Positions 40,101-52,600 of a stretch of 64,000 nt of DNA are shown here, piece after piece (the stretch's first letter is position 1; each line of letters starts with the position of its first letter). Under the pieces are notes generated by a model. The model was not told the DNA's origin, made no database searches, and saw only the letters and a program-made list of their open reading frames with translations. The stretch is from NCBI GenBank assembly GCA_033675545.1, contig JAWDGP010003405.1, forward strand, positions 52,501 through 116,500, given 5' to 3'. The stretch is from Elysia crispata. Its lineage: Eukaryota > Mollusca > Gastropoda > Plakobranchidae. A program made the translations under genes and the position numbers.

Positions 40101-43100
40101 TAAATATCTTCTTGAGACATTGTGTATATGTCTCATCTTCCACAAATTTTTTTGAACATATTTTCCCTCTGTTCGGTACAAATATTTTCTTCCTGATTAT
40201 GATTATGATACATTCTCTTTTCTGATTAGGGTTATTTGGTTGATGGATTTGTATAGCAGTCAAATCTAAATAACCTGTAACTAGTGATAGTACTGTTAGG
40301 TAACTATATAATGTTATGGCTGCAACAAAACCTATATCAGCCGTTTTTGCACTTTTTATATATTTATATATATATATAATATGCTTGAAAGGGAAGTGAG
40401 AGGAAGAGATATAAACTCAGTTACATTCTTTTGTTGAACATTTTCTTGCATAAGAAAAGGACAATCTCAAAATTTTTCAGAACATCCTTACTGGCTACAT
40501 CTTTAATCAGTAGCGCTAGCGGAACTTCTTAATGAATTTTATCTCTTTTTATGTGCAGTTGAATTCCCAGCGGTTGTCCTGAACACTCAGACTGGTCAGT
40601 TAGTAGATGAGTTTCACTTTTATTTGCAACCATCAGAGTTCCCCACACTCAGCAGTTTTTGTCAGCAGCTCACTGGGATATCACAGGTACTTGTGGTTCC
40701 ATTTAACTTAAGAGATTCAGGAGAAGTTACCTAGTAAATAATTATTTATAAGTGCTCCTGAATTACTGATATATTATGTAATTGTGCATTGATGGACTAC
40801 ACTTTTCAGTTCTGATTATTTGAAAACTTGGATAAAGATGAGCCATTTTCAAAAAATTTTTACTTCAATCCTTTAGTTTCAACGTCAACACTTTTTGTAT
40901 CCTTTAATATAGGTAGGCGCTAGGCAGTTATTTATTTTCCTGCTTGGGGTTTCAAGAAAAAGTTACTTTTGCTTTTAAGGTCATATCTCAAAAATAGAAA
41001 AGCTGTCAATATATTCTTTGTATTTTAGTATGCTGCTGACACATTTCAGCAGCATTTATGACAGCTTACATCATCCTTTTTCATAATGCAGATGTCGCTA
41101 TATTCAAGAACGGATTCATACAATTGATTTGATCATCTGTTCCTCCAAGCTTTTTTTTTAACCAGAACTTTCATTCAGTGAGTTTGTTGTAAACACAAAA
41201 AAAATTTATATATTTGAAGCCATATACCTTATAAGTACGAGGACAGTTTTGTGTATTTTTGAAATTGAAAGAGGTGAGAAATGTAATATTAGTTAAGATG
41301 TGTATATAAATCATTTATATCCTTTTTGCCCTAGCTTTTTTTCTTTCATCTTTCTGTTCTCAGAACACAGTTGATGAAGGAATACCTTTGTCAATGTGTT
41401 TAAAAAAATTTGTTGCTTGGCTGGGAAAATTGCAAGATAAAAAAGGGATTGTTTGTGTCAATGACAAGAGCAATGCTCTCAGTGGACAGAGCGAGGCAGC
41501 CCTTGTTACCTGGTCAGGTTTGTGAGAATTGTTGTCAAGGTATTTTATGACAATAGCCATTCACATAGAATTTCCATATAGAGTATTAAATGCATAATAA
41601 CATGTAAAAACTCACTTTTGGAACGATTGATAGTTTTACTCCTATGGAAGTGGGGAAGAGCCTGAGAGGACCGTATTTAGCTGTTGAGGTTAGTTATGAA
41701 TAATTTCAGTTCCTTGTCTTTGGGAACAATAAGTACTTAAATTCTTAATTACAGCTTGATGAGTTTAATTCAGGAAAAGATCTAAAATCATTGCGTTTGC
41801 AGTTTATCTTTAAGGTTACAAATGTTTAACCCTAAAGGTAAGCCTTTTTGTTCCCTTTTAGTGGCTTTTATTATTTCAATTCTTTTTTTAAGGGCATATG
41901 CCAAAAATTACAACTTTGTCATTCACTTCAAGGATTTTCCTTTGTCTCACTTTGCCTTATTTGCTGCATCTTTTTCTTTTTTGATGTGTTTGGGGGAGGA
42001 GGGGCTAAGCTAATATTTACATTATTACAATTACTGTTATTATCTTCTATAGATTTTATCAAAATTATCAATACTGTTATAGAAGCATCAGTAGATTAGC
42101 TTCTTCTCTATTTCAGACTGGGATCTTGGTGTCTGCTTGTTGTATGAGACGAGACGTAAACAAATCTCACGGCCATCAGTGTTCAATAATTGGATTGATC
42201 TCAGAGCAACTTACAGGGTAGGTCAATTCTTTAGATCATTCAGCTTTTTAATTGAGAATTCTTTTTGGAAGTTTTCTTAGAGCAAACTTAGTTTTGTAAG
42301 ATAATTGGTTTCTCATTAAAAATGTGTAGTAAAACACTGTATGCGTTGCAGTTTATCTTTTGAGATTGGTTTTGCAAGTTACTGGTGGTAGTAGTTCTAA
42401 ATTTTTAAACATCTCCTCAATCTCTCTCAGATTCTTACATAGGGATGTCACACATTTTGAAAATTAGTAGATAGGCATGTTAAGATTTTTTGCATTATTT
42501 TTTCTATTTTTTATTCTAACTTGACCTTAAAATTATATTTGTGTGTGGAAGAATGGACTAGAAGTTATACTTATTTCAAGAAAGTTAGTTTTTGCATTTT
42601 GCTGAGATTCATTGTTTTGAAGAGCAACATTATCGGATATTTATGCTTAAACAGGTCTGCTGGCATAATTGTCGTGATGATTTTACTGGGGTTTTTTTTC
42701 GTGTAAAAATGTTCATTCATGACAGTTAAATTATTTGCAAAATATGATTTTATCTTACCTGTTAATTGCTATTTGGAAAGCCATATGACAATAGGGCTCA
42801 AGTCATTGTGTGTGAAACCAGGCAGAACCCTGCCAAATGACAATCCCTAACTGCATGGGTTATAATTACTTTTAACTTAATTATTGCACCTGAAAAGTAA
42901 GCAATTGAATTTTCCACTATATTAGGTCGTTACAGATTTTTTAAAGGGGCAACTTTTTGAAGAAAGAGTTGGATCATGAAGCAACAAAGGTTTTTATAAA
43001 AAATTTTTCAAGACATACCTATAAAAAATTTTTTTTTAAAAGCAATTGATGACTGACAACAGTGAAAATTAGGTGTAAGACACAAAGATATGTGGTTATT

Positions 43101-46100
43101 TCCTCTTTTTCAGAAATTCTACAGTAGACGACCAGAAGGTCTAAATGGAGCTTTGAAGGAGTTGGGTATTGAATTTGAAGGGAGGCAACATTCGGGTAAA
43201 CTTCACATAATGACAGCTTGACACCAAAATGAAGTTTTAAAAACTCATGAATTTTAAAGTCCTATTTGAGATTTAGTCAACAAAACATGTCGCTATCTTT
43301 GGATAAGGTATCTTACCTTTGCTTTGGATGATACTCTTTTACATTTTTTTTCCTTGTAAAAAAGATGGTTGATTTTTTTTTTCGAAAATGTATTGGCCTA
43401 GAACATAGTCTATCATTACTAATTGCAGATGATTGCATTGTAGAGCCTCAAACTCCATTCCATTAAGAATATTTCCTTTTTAAATCCTATATCCTTTTTT
43501 TTTTCTTTCCCTAAAAGTCTAACTTTTATCCCTTTTTTTATCATGAATCAGATTTCAGCCTCTATAGGCTTTAGCAGTTCTCATGGTTGAAATCTGCTGT
43601 GGCTTTTAGTAGACATTAATCAAAGATCACAATTTTTTTTGTCTTCTCAGTGATATTGGTTTGCTCTTGTAGCTAATAAATTATGACATATGTTTATGAA
43701 AGGTAAACCATTGAAAAAATAGACATGAGGAAAGTAGTAAAGAAGTGTTTCAGAATATTCAAGATTGTGAATTCTTTTCTTTCATCAGGTCTGGATGATG
43801 CAAAGAACACAGCCAGGCTTGCGTGGAGGATGATCTGTGATGGATGCAACATGACTATAACCAAGAGTTTGAAGACGGTAAACAGATCAGAAGTCTGTAG
43901 ATAGAAGAAGTAGGTTGGGAGTCTTCATTGGATGGAGTTTTAATTTCCTATAATACAAATCATTAACAATCAAAACTAAAATAATTGATAGTGCAGATAG
44001 GATCCGATTAGAACAAAGCCAGTGTCAAAATATTGCTTATAAAATAAGGGAAAAATAACTTTCTGCTCCTCATTTTATGCATTCCACTTTTAGATCTACA
44101 ATCCTGCTTTTGCTACCTCCCCCAACTGTGTAAAAGCAGTTTTATAGCAATAAAATTAAAATGAGAACAAATTGGTGGTGGTATGAGATATGAAGCTCAT
44201 CTGCAATGCTTAGACCTTGCTCCATCTGTTCATGAAATAGTTCATGATATGATATCAGGAATTGAAATGCCCTCATGCTCACATCCTCTGTAGAAAGGGT
44301 TAATCTTACTCAAAATCAGAATAACTTGTGCCATTTCTTCTGCTGCTTCCAGTAGCATTTCTGTTGGTAACAGTGACTTTATTTGTAATTTTGGAAAGAG
44401 AAAACGGTATTATTGCAGATACTGCCTCAACTCGCCCTAGGTTTTAAAATTGTATTTTTCTTAATGAATTTGATATGCTGAACACAAATATGAAGGTTTT
44501 ATTCTTCGCAAATAAATATTTTTCAAGATATAAGCATTTTTGTGTTGCTCTAAAATCCTATTAAACTACAAGTTTCGATTTCTTCAGAAAACATTTAATT
44601 GTGAAGCCTGACGTGAGTTGAGCCAATAACTGCAACTTTACCAAGAAAAGCTTCTCATTTAGAGAATTCTCAAAAACCTGCCAAGCCAAAAAGATTAAGA
44701 TGTCGTTAGATCTGAGAATCAATTTTCATAAACCTTAAGTATTAAGTTCTAGGCCTCTAAAGTGCTGACCAAATTGGTGCATAGTCATGATCAGATTTTT
44801 TTTTCAGAGGTCATTTACGTCCCTGTTCTTAAAAGATTCAGAAATTTGACGAAATTGAAAATATTATGTGATGGTGACTTAATCTCAATAAAATTATACA
44901 GTAGCTCTATTCTGTTTTTGCTTTGCTTCCTCTCAATCAGGACAAGCAGGGTTTTGTTGAGAGAATGTCCATCCCTCCTGCTACTCAGAAGCCAGATGGC
45001 ACAACTCCACTTAAGTTGCATGGCGGTTTGCCTACTGTGGATGGTATCAGAAATACAAAATCACCTTTTGTGATTGCAGAAGATAAGTGTGAAACAAGTT
45101 CTCCATCTTTGCCCAAAACAGGTTCGACGGTTCCTCAGTTAACGGAGAGAAATAAAAATCTTGCATCAGATTCAAAGATGACATGCTATTTTAAAAGCAC
45201 AGACAAAATAGTTACGTCAGAAGGAGGCACTGATTTAAAAAGTGGATTAACTCATAAAACTATAAATAACAAAATAGCTCATTTATCCACCAAAATTCCT
45301 GTATACAAAAGAAATTATGTTCTAAGTGTGAGTAATAGTAATGATACTAACAGCAAAAATAAAAGCAATGGTGTGAACAGATCAGGTGATTTTGTCAGAC
45401 AATCACCAAGAAGAGCTAAGGAGAATGGCGGATATCAAACATGTGAAAATTTTGCTCAAGGAAGTTTAAATAGCTCATACGATTTTATCAGACAGTCACC
45501 CAGGAGGTTCAGAGAGAAAATTACATGCATTGCAAATGAAAGCGATGCAACAAAATCTTATAGAACATCTGTAGTTATTGATACTGGAAAAGAATCTATT
45601 GAAAGTTCCCAAAACCCTCAAATTTCAGGTAGCAGAAGTGAATCAGTAACTATCAAACCATCTTCTGTGGGTTCACCAAAAAGCTCAAAATTGCTGGCAC
45701 TAGATACATTAGCAAAACAGGGCTTGGTGTTGAAAAATGGAAACCAGTGTGCTGCAATTTTGAACAGGACGTCACCATCAAGAAAAAATATATCTAAACA
45801 ATGTCATGAGCGTTTAGTCTCTGCAAAATCAGCTATTTCAAACTCAAAATCTTCATGTGGTTCCAAGACTATACCTTCTGCGATATCTTCCAAGCCCTCT
45901 AAACCATCTTCAATTAGCCTTTCAAGCTCAGAAAGTTCAATAACAGTAACACCCAAGCTTGCCTATTCTAAGGCATTGACAGCAAATGTTTATTTTGAAG
46001 GTCATCCTCAGGCTTCATCATTGCAAAGTCACAATAAGACAATGGCCAACACCTCACTATGTTCTAGTATGCAAGACATCACTTCACCAAGTATTAACTC

Positions 46101-46491
46101 AACCAAAGGACTTTCTCTATCTGTCATTCAGCAGTCAGTTTATAAGACATCAAGACCATTCAGATCTCCATGCCTTGCTTCCAGTTCCATTCAAACACCA
46201 ACACAAAGATCTACAGGGCAGTTTAAAACTCCAATAGGAGAAGCAAATTTTGCATTAACCGGTATGAGAGCTACACCACCACTTTGTCTGTGTGGTCGCA
46301 GGTCCAAGAGACGCCAGGTGCAAAATAATGGGCCAAACATGGGTCGCTTGTTTTTCACGTGTCCGATAGGCCGACAAGGCACAACAGCAAATAAAGTTAG
46401 TTGTGGATTCTTTCAGTGGGAATCGCCAGTGGACCATCCTAGCAGCAGCAAGTCAGCTCCTACGTTGAGACAGTTTTCTCACCCTCACTAG
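37102..46491 (+). CDS. ERI2: ERI1 exoribonuclease family member 2 (ERI2), nine exons, complete
   Basis: Nine coding exons splice in phase to 763 codons (762 aa; human ERI2 is about 690 aa). Residues ~40-240 form a DEDDh 3'-5' exonuclease domain: D45 and E47 in IIIDFEST, D158 in SDWDLG, H215 and D220 in HSGLDD. These residues bind the two catalytic metals in the ERI/RNase T group, which trims 3' ends of structured RNA or DNA. Residues ~690-740 form a GRF zinc finger (C695, C697, C720, C734; ending CGFFQW), a single-strand nucleic-acid binding module. The ~450-residue middle is Ser/Lys/Asn-rich and probably disordered. The N-terminus (ELGLLRKRP) matches the ERI2-specific start. The ATG at 37102 has G at -3 and G at +4. 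The ERI2 substrate is not well established. The span includes introns; exons follow. Confidence 0.95.
38842..38915 (+). CDS. ERI2: ERI2 exon 2
   Basis: Encodes ELGLLRKRPLSVSSPRCLLK and RQKN between TTTTCAG and GTAAAG; phases fit both neighbours. Confidence 0.88.
40013..40093 (+). CDS. ERI2: ERI2 exon 3: Exo I motif
   Basis: Encodes QRFSHLIIIDFESTCWENDK, then LRPQEI. Contains the first two catalytic acidic residues (DFE). Confidence 0.95.
40559..40686 (+). CDS. ERI2: ERI2 exon 4
   Basis: Encodes EFPAVVLNTQTGQLVDEFHF, then YLQPSEFPTLSSFCQQLTGI and SQ, the conserved beta-sheet core following Exo I. Acceptor GTGCAG, donor GTACTT. Confidence 0.95.
41364..41517 (+). CDS. ERI2: ERI2 exon 5
   Basis: Encodes NTVDEGIPLSMCLKKFVAWL, then GKLQDKKGIVCVNDKSNALS and GQSEAALVTWS, leading into the Exo II motif. 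Acceptor TTCTCAG, donor GTTTGT. Confidence 0.94.
42117..42217 (+). CDS. ERI2: ERI2 exon 6: Exo II motif
   Basis: Encodes the rest of SDWDLG and VCLLYETRRKQISRPSVFNN, then WIDLRATYR. Contains the third catalytic aspartate (D158). Confidence 0.95.
43114..43195 (+). CDS. ERI2: ERI2 exon 7
   Basis: Encodes KFYSRRPEGLNGALKELGIE, then FEGRQHS, with catalytic H215. Acceptor TTTTTCAG, donor GTAAAC. Confidence 0.95.
43789..43877 (+). CDS. ERI2: ERI2 exon 8: Exo III motif
   Basis: Encodes LDDAKNTARLAWRMICDGCN, then MTITKSLKT, completing H-S-G-L-D-D and closing the exonuclease domain. Confidence 0.95.
44941..46491 (+). CDS. ERI2: ERI2 exon 9: linker and GRF zinc finger
   Basis: 1,551 nt including the TAG stop; acceptor TCAATCAG. 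Encodes a long low-complexity Ser/Lys/Thr-rich linker and then LCLCGRRSKRR...GRLFFTCPIG...KVSCGFFQW, the GRF zinc finger. The motif DF(V/I)RQSPRR occurs twice (residues ~396 and ~427), and MTCYF near residue 326 resembles a degenerate PCNA-binding box. Confidence 0.94.
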   Translation, partial: DKQGFVERMSIPPATQKPDGTTPLKLHGGLPTVDGIRNTKSPFVIAEDKCETSSPSLPKTGSTVPQLTERNKNLASDSKMTCYFKSTDKIVTSEGGTDLKSGLTHKTINNKIAHLSTKIPVYKRNYVLSVSNSNDTNSKNKSNGVNRSGDFVRQSPRRAKENGGYQTCENFAQGSLNSSYDFIRQSPRRFREKITCIANESDATKSYRTSVVIDTGKESIESSQNPQISGSRSESVTIKPSSVGSPKSSKLLALDTLAKQGLVLKNGNQCAAILNRTSPSRKNISKQCHERLVSAKSAISNSKSSCGSKTIPSAISSKPSKPSSISLSSSESSITVTPKLAYSKALTANVYFEGHPQASSLQSHNKTMANTSLCSSMQDITSPSINSTKGLSLSVIQQSVYKTSRPFRSPCLASSSIQTPTQRSTGQFKTPIGEANFALTGMRATPPLCLCGRRSKRRQVQNNGPNMGRLFFTCPIGRQGTTANKVSCGFFQWESPVDHPSSSKSAPTLRQFSHPH

Positions 46492-46705
46492 CAAGTCTTT
46501 TGGAGTGAGATCAAAATGATAATTGTGCATTTCTTTGTACTGCCTTGCAAACTTTCACAGAGCAAAAAAGGAAAAAAAAATTCACTCATTCAGTAAGAAC
46601 ACTTTTTTTTTTCAAAAAGTATACAGAAGTAACAAAGCTTAAAAAATTGTATTATTGCTATTTAATATTGTTGTGAGTTGTGTGCTAAGACCAGTGCTTC
46701 TTTTG

Positions 46706-46711
46706 AATAAA
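46706..46711 (+). terminator. Poly(A) signal of ERI2
   Basis: AATAAA 215 bp after the stop, in TTGAATAAAAGC. Confidence 0.65.
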
Positions 46712-48367
46712 AGCAAAAAAAAAATGTTATCAGCAATATAATTGGCGAGCTTATATCAGCAGTTTAATCTTTGTAATGTGTTTGTTGATACATTGTGTTT
46801 CAGCCAGCAGGCATCTTTTAATTTAGACTTCAATGTATTATGTAAAGTGCAAGTTAGAATACTGTAGTCTAGTTGTCTATTGCCTTTTATTGTCTAGCAC
46901 TAACATATCCATTATATTTATAATTATATCGGAACTCTGGTTTTATCGGATTGAATTATGGACAAAAAATAATTTAGAGTTCAAGTTTGGCTGCATATTG
47001 CTGATAAGAAAGATGTGGGCCACTTTCCAGATTCAATTTAAAGAAGAGAAGAATATTTTTTATAAGAGAGGCTCTGTAGCCTTCTTCAAAAAGAAGCCAT
47101 TATAGACTATATCCTACCCAAAAAGCAATGAAGAGAATGGTTGGAGTAAAAATGTAAATTTTAGGCTCAAGTAAAAACTAGGGATCCTTATGCTTTTAGC
47201 TGTGCATGTCAGAGGTTAAGCTTATTCTGATTAAGTCATTCCATCATTTTTTTAATACTTTAACTTTTAATACCTTTTATTTTCAAGTCTCAGTTGTCTG
47301 TGACTTTGAGATGGGACAATTTTCTATTGACAAATGTAAGCTTTGATGACTTTTGAGAAGTCAAGAAAAATTCCTGAAATTTGCTGTTTCTCATGCTCTT
47401 TTCATACTTTTTTCTTGCCCATTTTTTCATCACCGGTATATAAATGTTTAAAATAACTTCCTCTGAACTATTTTTTAACTTCATTATCTTTTAATAAATT
47501 TGTATGCAATTTACATAAACATATTTTCTAATATTATTAATGGTTTTTAAAATGCTTGAACAGGGACGCATTACCTGAGCAACTAACTATGCAGCTATTG
47601 TATAAATTATATGTTTTTTTTTTGCATTTGACTGTAAGTATAATGAAATTTATTTTTAGATTAAAATCATTCTCGGAAATGTGCCTTTGTAGTGTAAAAC
47701 ATTAATTTTGAATGGCCAGAATATTGTTTTGTTTTTTATTTTTTTTTCCCTTTCTTTTTTACAACTATTATATTTCAGTGTTTAATAATAGTAAAATATG
47801 AACATCAACAGCTAATTAGACAATTAATCAAACATTTTCTACAACCATTCCTAATTACTTGGAATTTTGGTTGCAGAAATTTTTTTTTTAATTTGTAGAA
47901 GAAGCATTAAAAAAATTTACAAGTGGATTGATTCAAGTACTAAACATCTTACTCTTAGTAATATCTCTTCAGAGTATCCATAAATTTTTAGTTTTCACCA
48001 TTCGGTAAAATTGTTCTAAGCTAATGCATGTAATTAATAATATCAACACCTTAGAATATCATATGATTGATTTGCCACTTTTTTGGTCTGATTTCCAGAA
48101 ATGCTATGATTTGTTTTGTGTAGACGTAATGTGCATACATTTTTAAAATTTACAGGTCAGCAGACTAGAATTTACTTACAAACTTACAATTTTTTCGAAA
48201 TATGGCAGCAAATCCATGAAAGCTGAAGTGATTATCATTTAATTTTTTAATCTCACTGAACTTATCTATGGAATACTAGCCCCTCCCTCTACCTTTTTGA
48301 CCTCACAGAAACGTGTTATTAAAAGTTGATTTTTTTAACTGATTCAGTGAGACTGAGAGCCTATTAT

Positions 48368-48776
48368 ATGTGTGGGCACACAGGAAAACCCTAGTTTTGA
48401 GCTAGAATTATCCAAGCTCAAGTTCAAAAATGGAAATTTTATTTTTTTTACAAAGTCCATTCATTTATCTTTTCATCCCACTTAGTTTTATTTCTGAAAT
48501 ACCTAACCTTTTGAATTAAATAATTTTGTGAAGCCCCTTCATATCAGATTTGTGGCCTATTCAATGGAAATGGAAAACAGTATGTTCAACTCTAAAGGCC
48601 ATTTCCTCAAAACATCTCAGCAGGGTGATATGAAAACTCCATTCTTTGTTATCTAAACAAGATAGAACCTTCAAATAAAAAGCAAAATGTCAAGATTGTT
48701 TGCAAAATCTAAAACAGCTCACCTAATTTTTTTTTATCTGGACCCATGTGAAGGGTTTTCCCGTGTGCCCACACAT
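48368..48776. mobile_element. Inverted-repeat element (MITE-like)
   Basis: 25-bp terminal inverted repeats at 48368-48392 and 48752-48776 match at 24 positions (ATGTGTGGGCACAC then A/G then GGAAAACCCT). The interior is about 360 bp of AT-rich sequence without a coding frame. No clear target-site duplication, so the superfamily is unassigned. Confidence 0.72.
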
Positions 48777-49530
48777 TTGCTAAGCACACCGACATTTGGG
48801 GTTAGTGTATTTTGTGTCAAGATGTGTGTTCTTTGCTTAAAATATTGAAAGTCTAGAATCTAGATCACATTCTCAAGAGTTGAGTCAAGAATGGCGATTG
48901 AATTTAAACTTGAATGGCTGATTTTACTCAATGCTTTTGGTTAAATGCCAACATCTAATCAATATAAAAATCATAAAATGTACACAATTAGATCTTTCAT
49001 GAAGATTATCACTTTTGAAAATTCAAATTGACCATTTGACACTAGCTTTTAAGTTAGTTCATGTTGACATTCAAACAGCTGCTAAGTCATAATTTGCACA
49101 AGCTTATGAACATTCACTAATAGAAAATTGATAATATATAAATAGCCATAAAATACATGAATGTGTCTCCCTTTCGCTCATGACAATGGTATCAATCACA
49201 ATGGGTTTGTAAGATAATACCAGGATGAAAGTCGGTCAGTTCAAGATATTCAATTTATTATCAAAAGAATTAATTACATTTGGCATATGTAGTTAAGTAT
49301 CAAAGTTTACATACACACAAATTAAGTTATGAGAAAAAAAAGACGACCCTAAAATCCAAAACAAGATTGTCAGATTTGATCATTTAGTTTCACATGTAGG
49401 GGCCTTCACAAATTATATAAAATACATTTATGATAGCTAAGACAAACTTTTTTATTGATGAATAGAGAAACATAAATTGGAGTACACCGCCTTTGGTGAG
49501 ATAATAACTCCCTTCTCCATTATTTTAATT

Positions 49531-49697
49531 AAATATACATGCTGATTTTATTCCTTGCAAGGTTTTATACAATTATTTTTATTGCTGCTGAGAATAAATA
49601 GTTGTATTAACTAAATATATATATATACTGATTTTATTCCTGTGCAAAGGTTTATACAATTATATTTATTGCTACTGAGTATAAATAGTTATTGCTC
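49531..49697. repeat. About 82-bp direct tandem duplication
   Basis: Two copies sharing CTGATTTTATTCC, TTTATACAATTAT, TTTATTGCT and GA/GTATAAATAGTT in the same order. Confidence 0.88.
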
Positions 49698-52600
49698 AAT
49701 AAAATAATAGAGCCTATATCATGGGACAGGAACCATTGAGTTTTTTGGAATAAAATTATCATCCTCAGTTTATAACATATTAATAATAGCATTTTATTAA
49801 GAATTCATACGGTAGGCATTAATGACAAATCTAAAGCTCTGCACAAAAACTGCATTACTTGAATATGAATAGAATCTATGAACCAGAACTCATAGCACAG
49901 TTTAATTCGCTTATATAGACATGTCGTCAGAAATTGATAAAATATAAATATCTAAAGAAGAAATAAAGTAGATATAATACTTTTCAACACTTCCCCCTTT
50001 TTTTGTCACTTACATCGAGTCTATCCAAAGAAATAATTTCAATTATAGTTGTGGTATGCCCTCCCCCTCATTTAGTCAAATTAGTGCATTACCTAGGCAA
50101 TCTGTATTTTCTGTTGCATACTTTAAACGCTGATCAGATCTAGCTAATGCAGTCCAGGTGTAGAGCCAAGGCCAACTCCCACAGTTTACATGGCAGTTCA
50201 TACTGCAGAACACAAGACCACGGCTTAGGTAAAATAAAAGAAGGGGAAGAGTGTGTAATTGACACCTTTTGGATGTTTCCAGCATATGGGCTTGGATAGT
50301 CTCTTGTCATGGGCATGTTGATAAAGTGGAGTCGGAAAATATGTCGATATAAAAAAATTCAGAAACATGTCAATATAAGTGGATTATACTGTATATATTT
50401 TCGAAATGATTTTTTTTTTACAACTACAAGTCCAGTCTACTACAAAAAATGGTTCTACATCTGGTTAAAAAAAAGCAAAACTGTAGACATTATAACTTAC
50501 ATTATAAGTTAGGCTTGCTTTTTGAAAAAAGCAAAGAAAATTCTTCTGTGATGTCAATAGAGGTTGCAATCAAATTTTTAGACTTCTTTGCTCTTCTTAT
50601 CAATTTCTGCACATGAAAACCACCGGTACTCGTTTTCATCTGTTTTCAATTATAAATGATTTTATTTAAAATGTACAATTATCCATTTCGCTCAGATCAA
50701 ATCAATAAAAGTAAAAAATTTATACAAATACAATGGGATTTTTGTCCTTTTCATTTAGATACAATTAAATCACTTTCTTCAAATCATGTACATTACATCC
50801 AATGCTTATCTACACATTTATTTATTTGTTTTTATAGGGTTTGGAACAGGTATTTTGCATGACGTGGCTTGAAGAACTATCTTTGTAGGTCTATAAGGAA
50901 TTAAAGAGTTAAATTAGTCTTAATCAATTATGATTTTGTTTTCAGAATAGAACCCAATAGGAAGAGATAAAAAAATATGCTTTAATCTGTCTTGCAATCA
51001 TGCCACTGAGAATTTTACAAAAGCGTTTTCTCCATATTTTTAACATCTTTGAATGTGACTAAAGCTACATGCAACTCATTTGATATAAGGTTATTGAGGA
51101 TTAGACATACACCCTGAGGCTTTTTCTTTATATATGGTATCTTTTCTGTTATCTTTACCTGCATTAACTGTTGAAAGATAAGGAATAAAGTGAAACATTA
51201 GAGCCACTGTGATAGGTTTCGAAATCTAAAATTGATGTAACATTGTAAGACATAGGCCAGAAAGAAAAGTTTGAAGATTCCAATTTTACACAGTATACAA
51301 TGTAATACAATTGTGCCAACAACGATTTAAATTATGACAATCTTTTTTTTTTCCAAAAATGTGATCTCTTGAATATCTGATCCAAAAGTCTGGGAAAATT
51401 GTAAAGACTGATGCAGCAGCTTGACAAAAATAGCAGATTATTCCACAAACAAGTTAAAAAGGCACTTTGGGCATAGTATTCTTTTTTATCAAAAGCTCCA
51501 AGATTGAGCTGGATCACAAAATAAAGAGTGCAATCATGTTTTTCAATATGAGGTGTTTGACACAGATTTCCTCTCATTATAACAGTTGTAAATTTATCGG
51601 AACAAACCTGGCATTTTAAGCCACAGAGAAATATATGGCTGCAAAGTAAATTGAAAGAAAAATAAAGAAACAAAAATTCGTTCTGAGAACCATCAAAAAG
51701 TTCTCACTCAGCTCGACCAAAAAACAATACAGCTATGTGGTGATATCCCCTGGCTGTTTTCTAGTAATACAGCTCTTGATTTTCCAGAATTTTTCACCAT
51801 GGTTAATTGTGGGGTTTGAGTCATTTCTTTATGCACATAACTATGTATAGCATACAACGCAAAGCAATTCATTCTTAGGAGTAGTGTTCTTGATCTGGTC
51901 ATTTTTTGACATGTGCCAACAATGCATTGGTATTTTATTAACCATTTGACTCCCTAAATCAATTTTTTTCTTCCTGTCAAAACAATAAGTGCCCAAAACA
52001 ATATCAACACAGATATGAGTGAAAATCTATGTCTTACCCCAAACAATCAGCAAAGTACATCAAAGATATGCTGTTTGCAAAAAATTATTACACATATATA
52101 TCCGAATAACTCTTGTACCATGCATTAAAATGTGATGGTTTCTTAGGAACTTCACGAAGTCTTTTCCTTTTTTGATAACTTAAGATCTTATGGCTGGATG
52201 AAAGATCAAAGAACTTTGAGTATTAACCTGTTATAAAGGCTACAAGTACATGTCCATAAGACATGTATGGTTAACAATATCCTCAAAACAAATAAAAATC
52301 AATTCCTCTGAGTATACTCTCATGCAAAACTACCACCGAAATATGTGACAACTTATAAAACAATTCAAATTTATAGCATGAAAAATAATTTAGGGGAAAA
52401 AAAGCAGTGTGGTCAACTTGAAGCAAGATATTGCTTTTAAGCACAGCAAAAATAAAACAGAAAGAGAGAATTTAGAAACTGGCATATTATCAGAATGCCA
52501 GAAGCACTGAAAGTAGGGAGGTATTGAGAGTGGATTTGGAAGCACATTATGCTACATGTATATAGAGGAGCACTTGATTACAGGAAATGAAATACTATCT

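Noticed and set aside
49290..49330. AAGTTTACATACAC word resembling a Tc1-type transposon end
   Set aside because: No inverted partner or TA-flanked second end found nearby.
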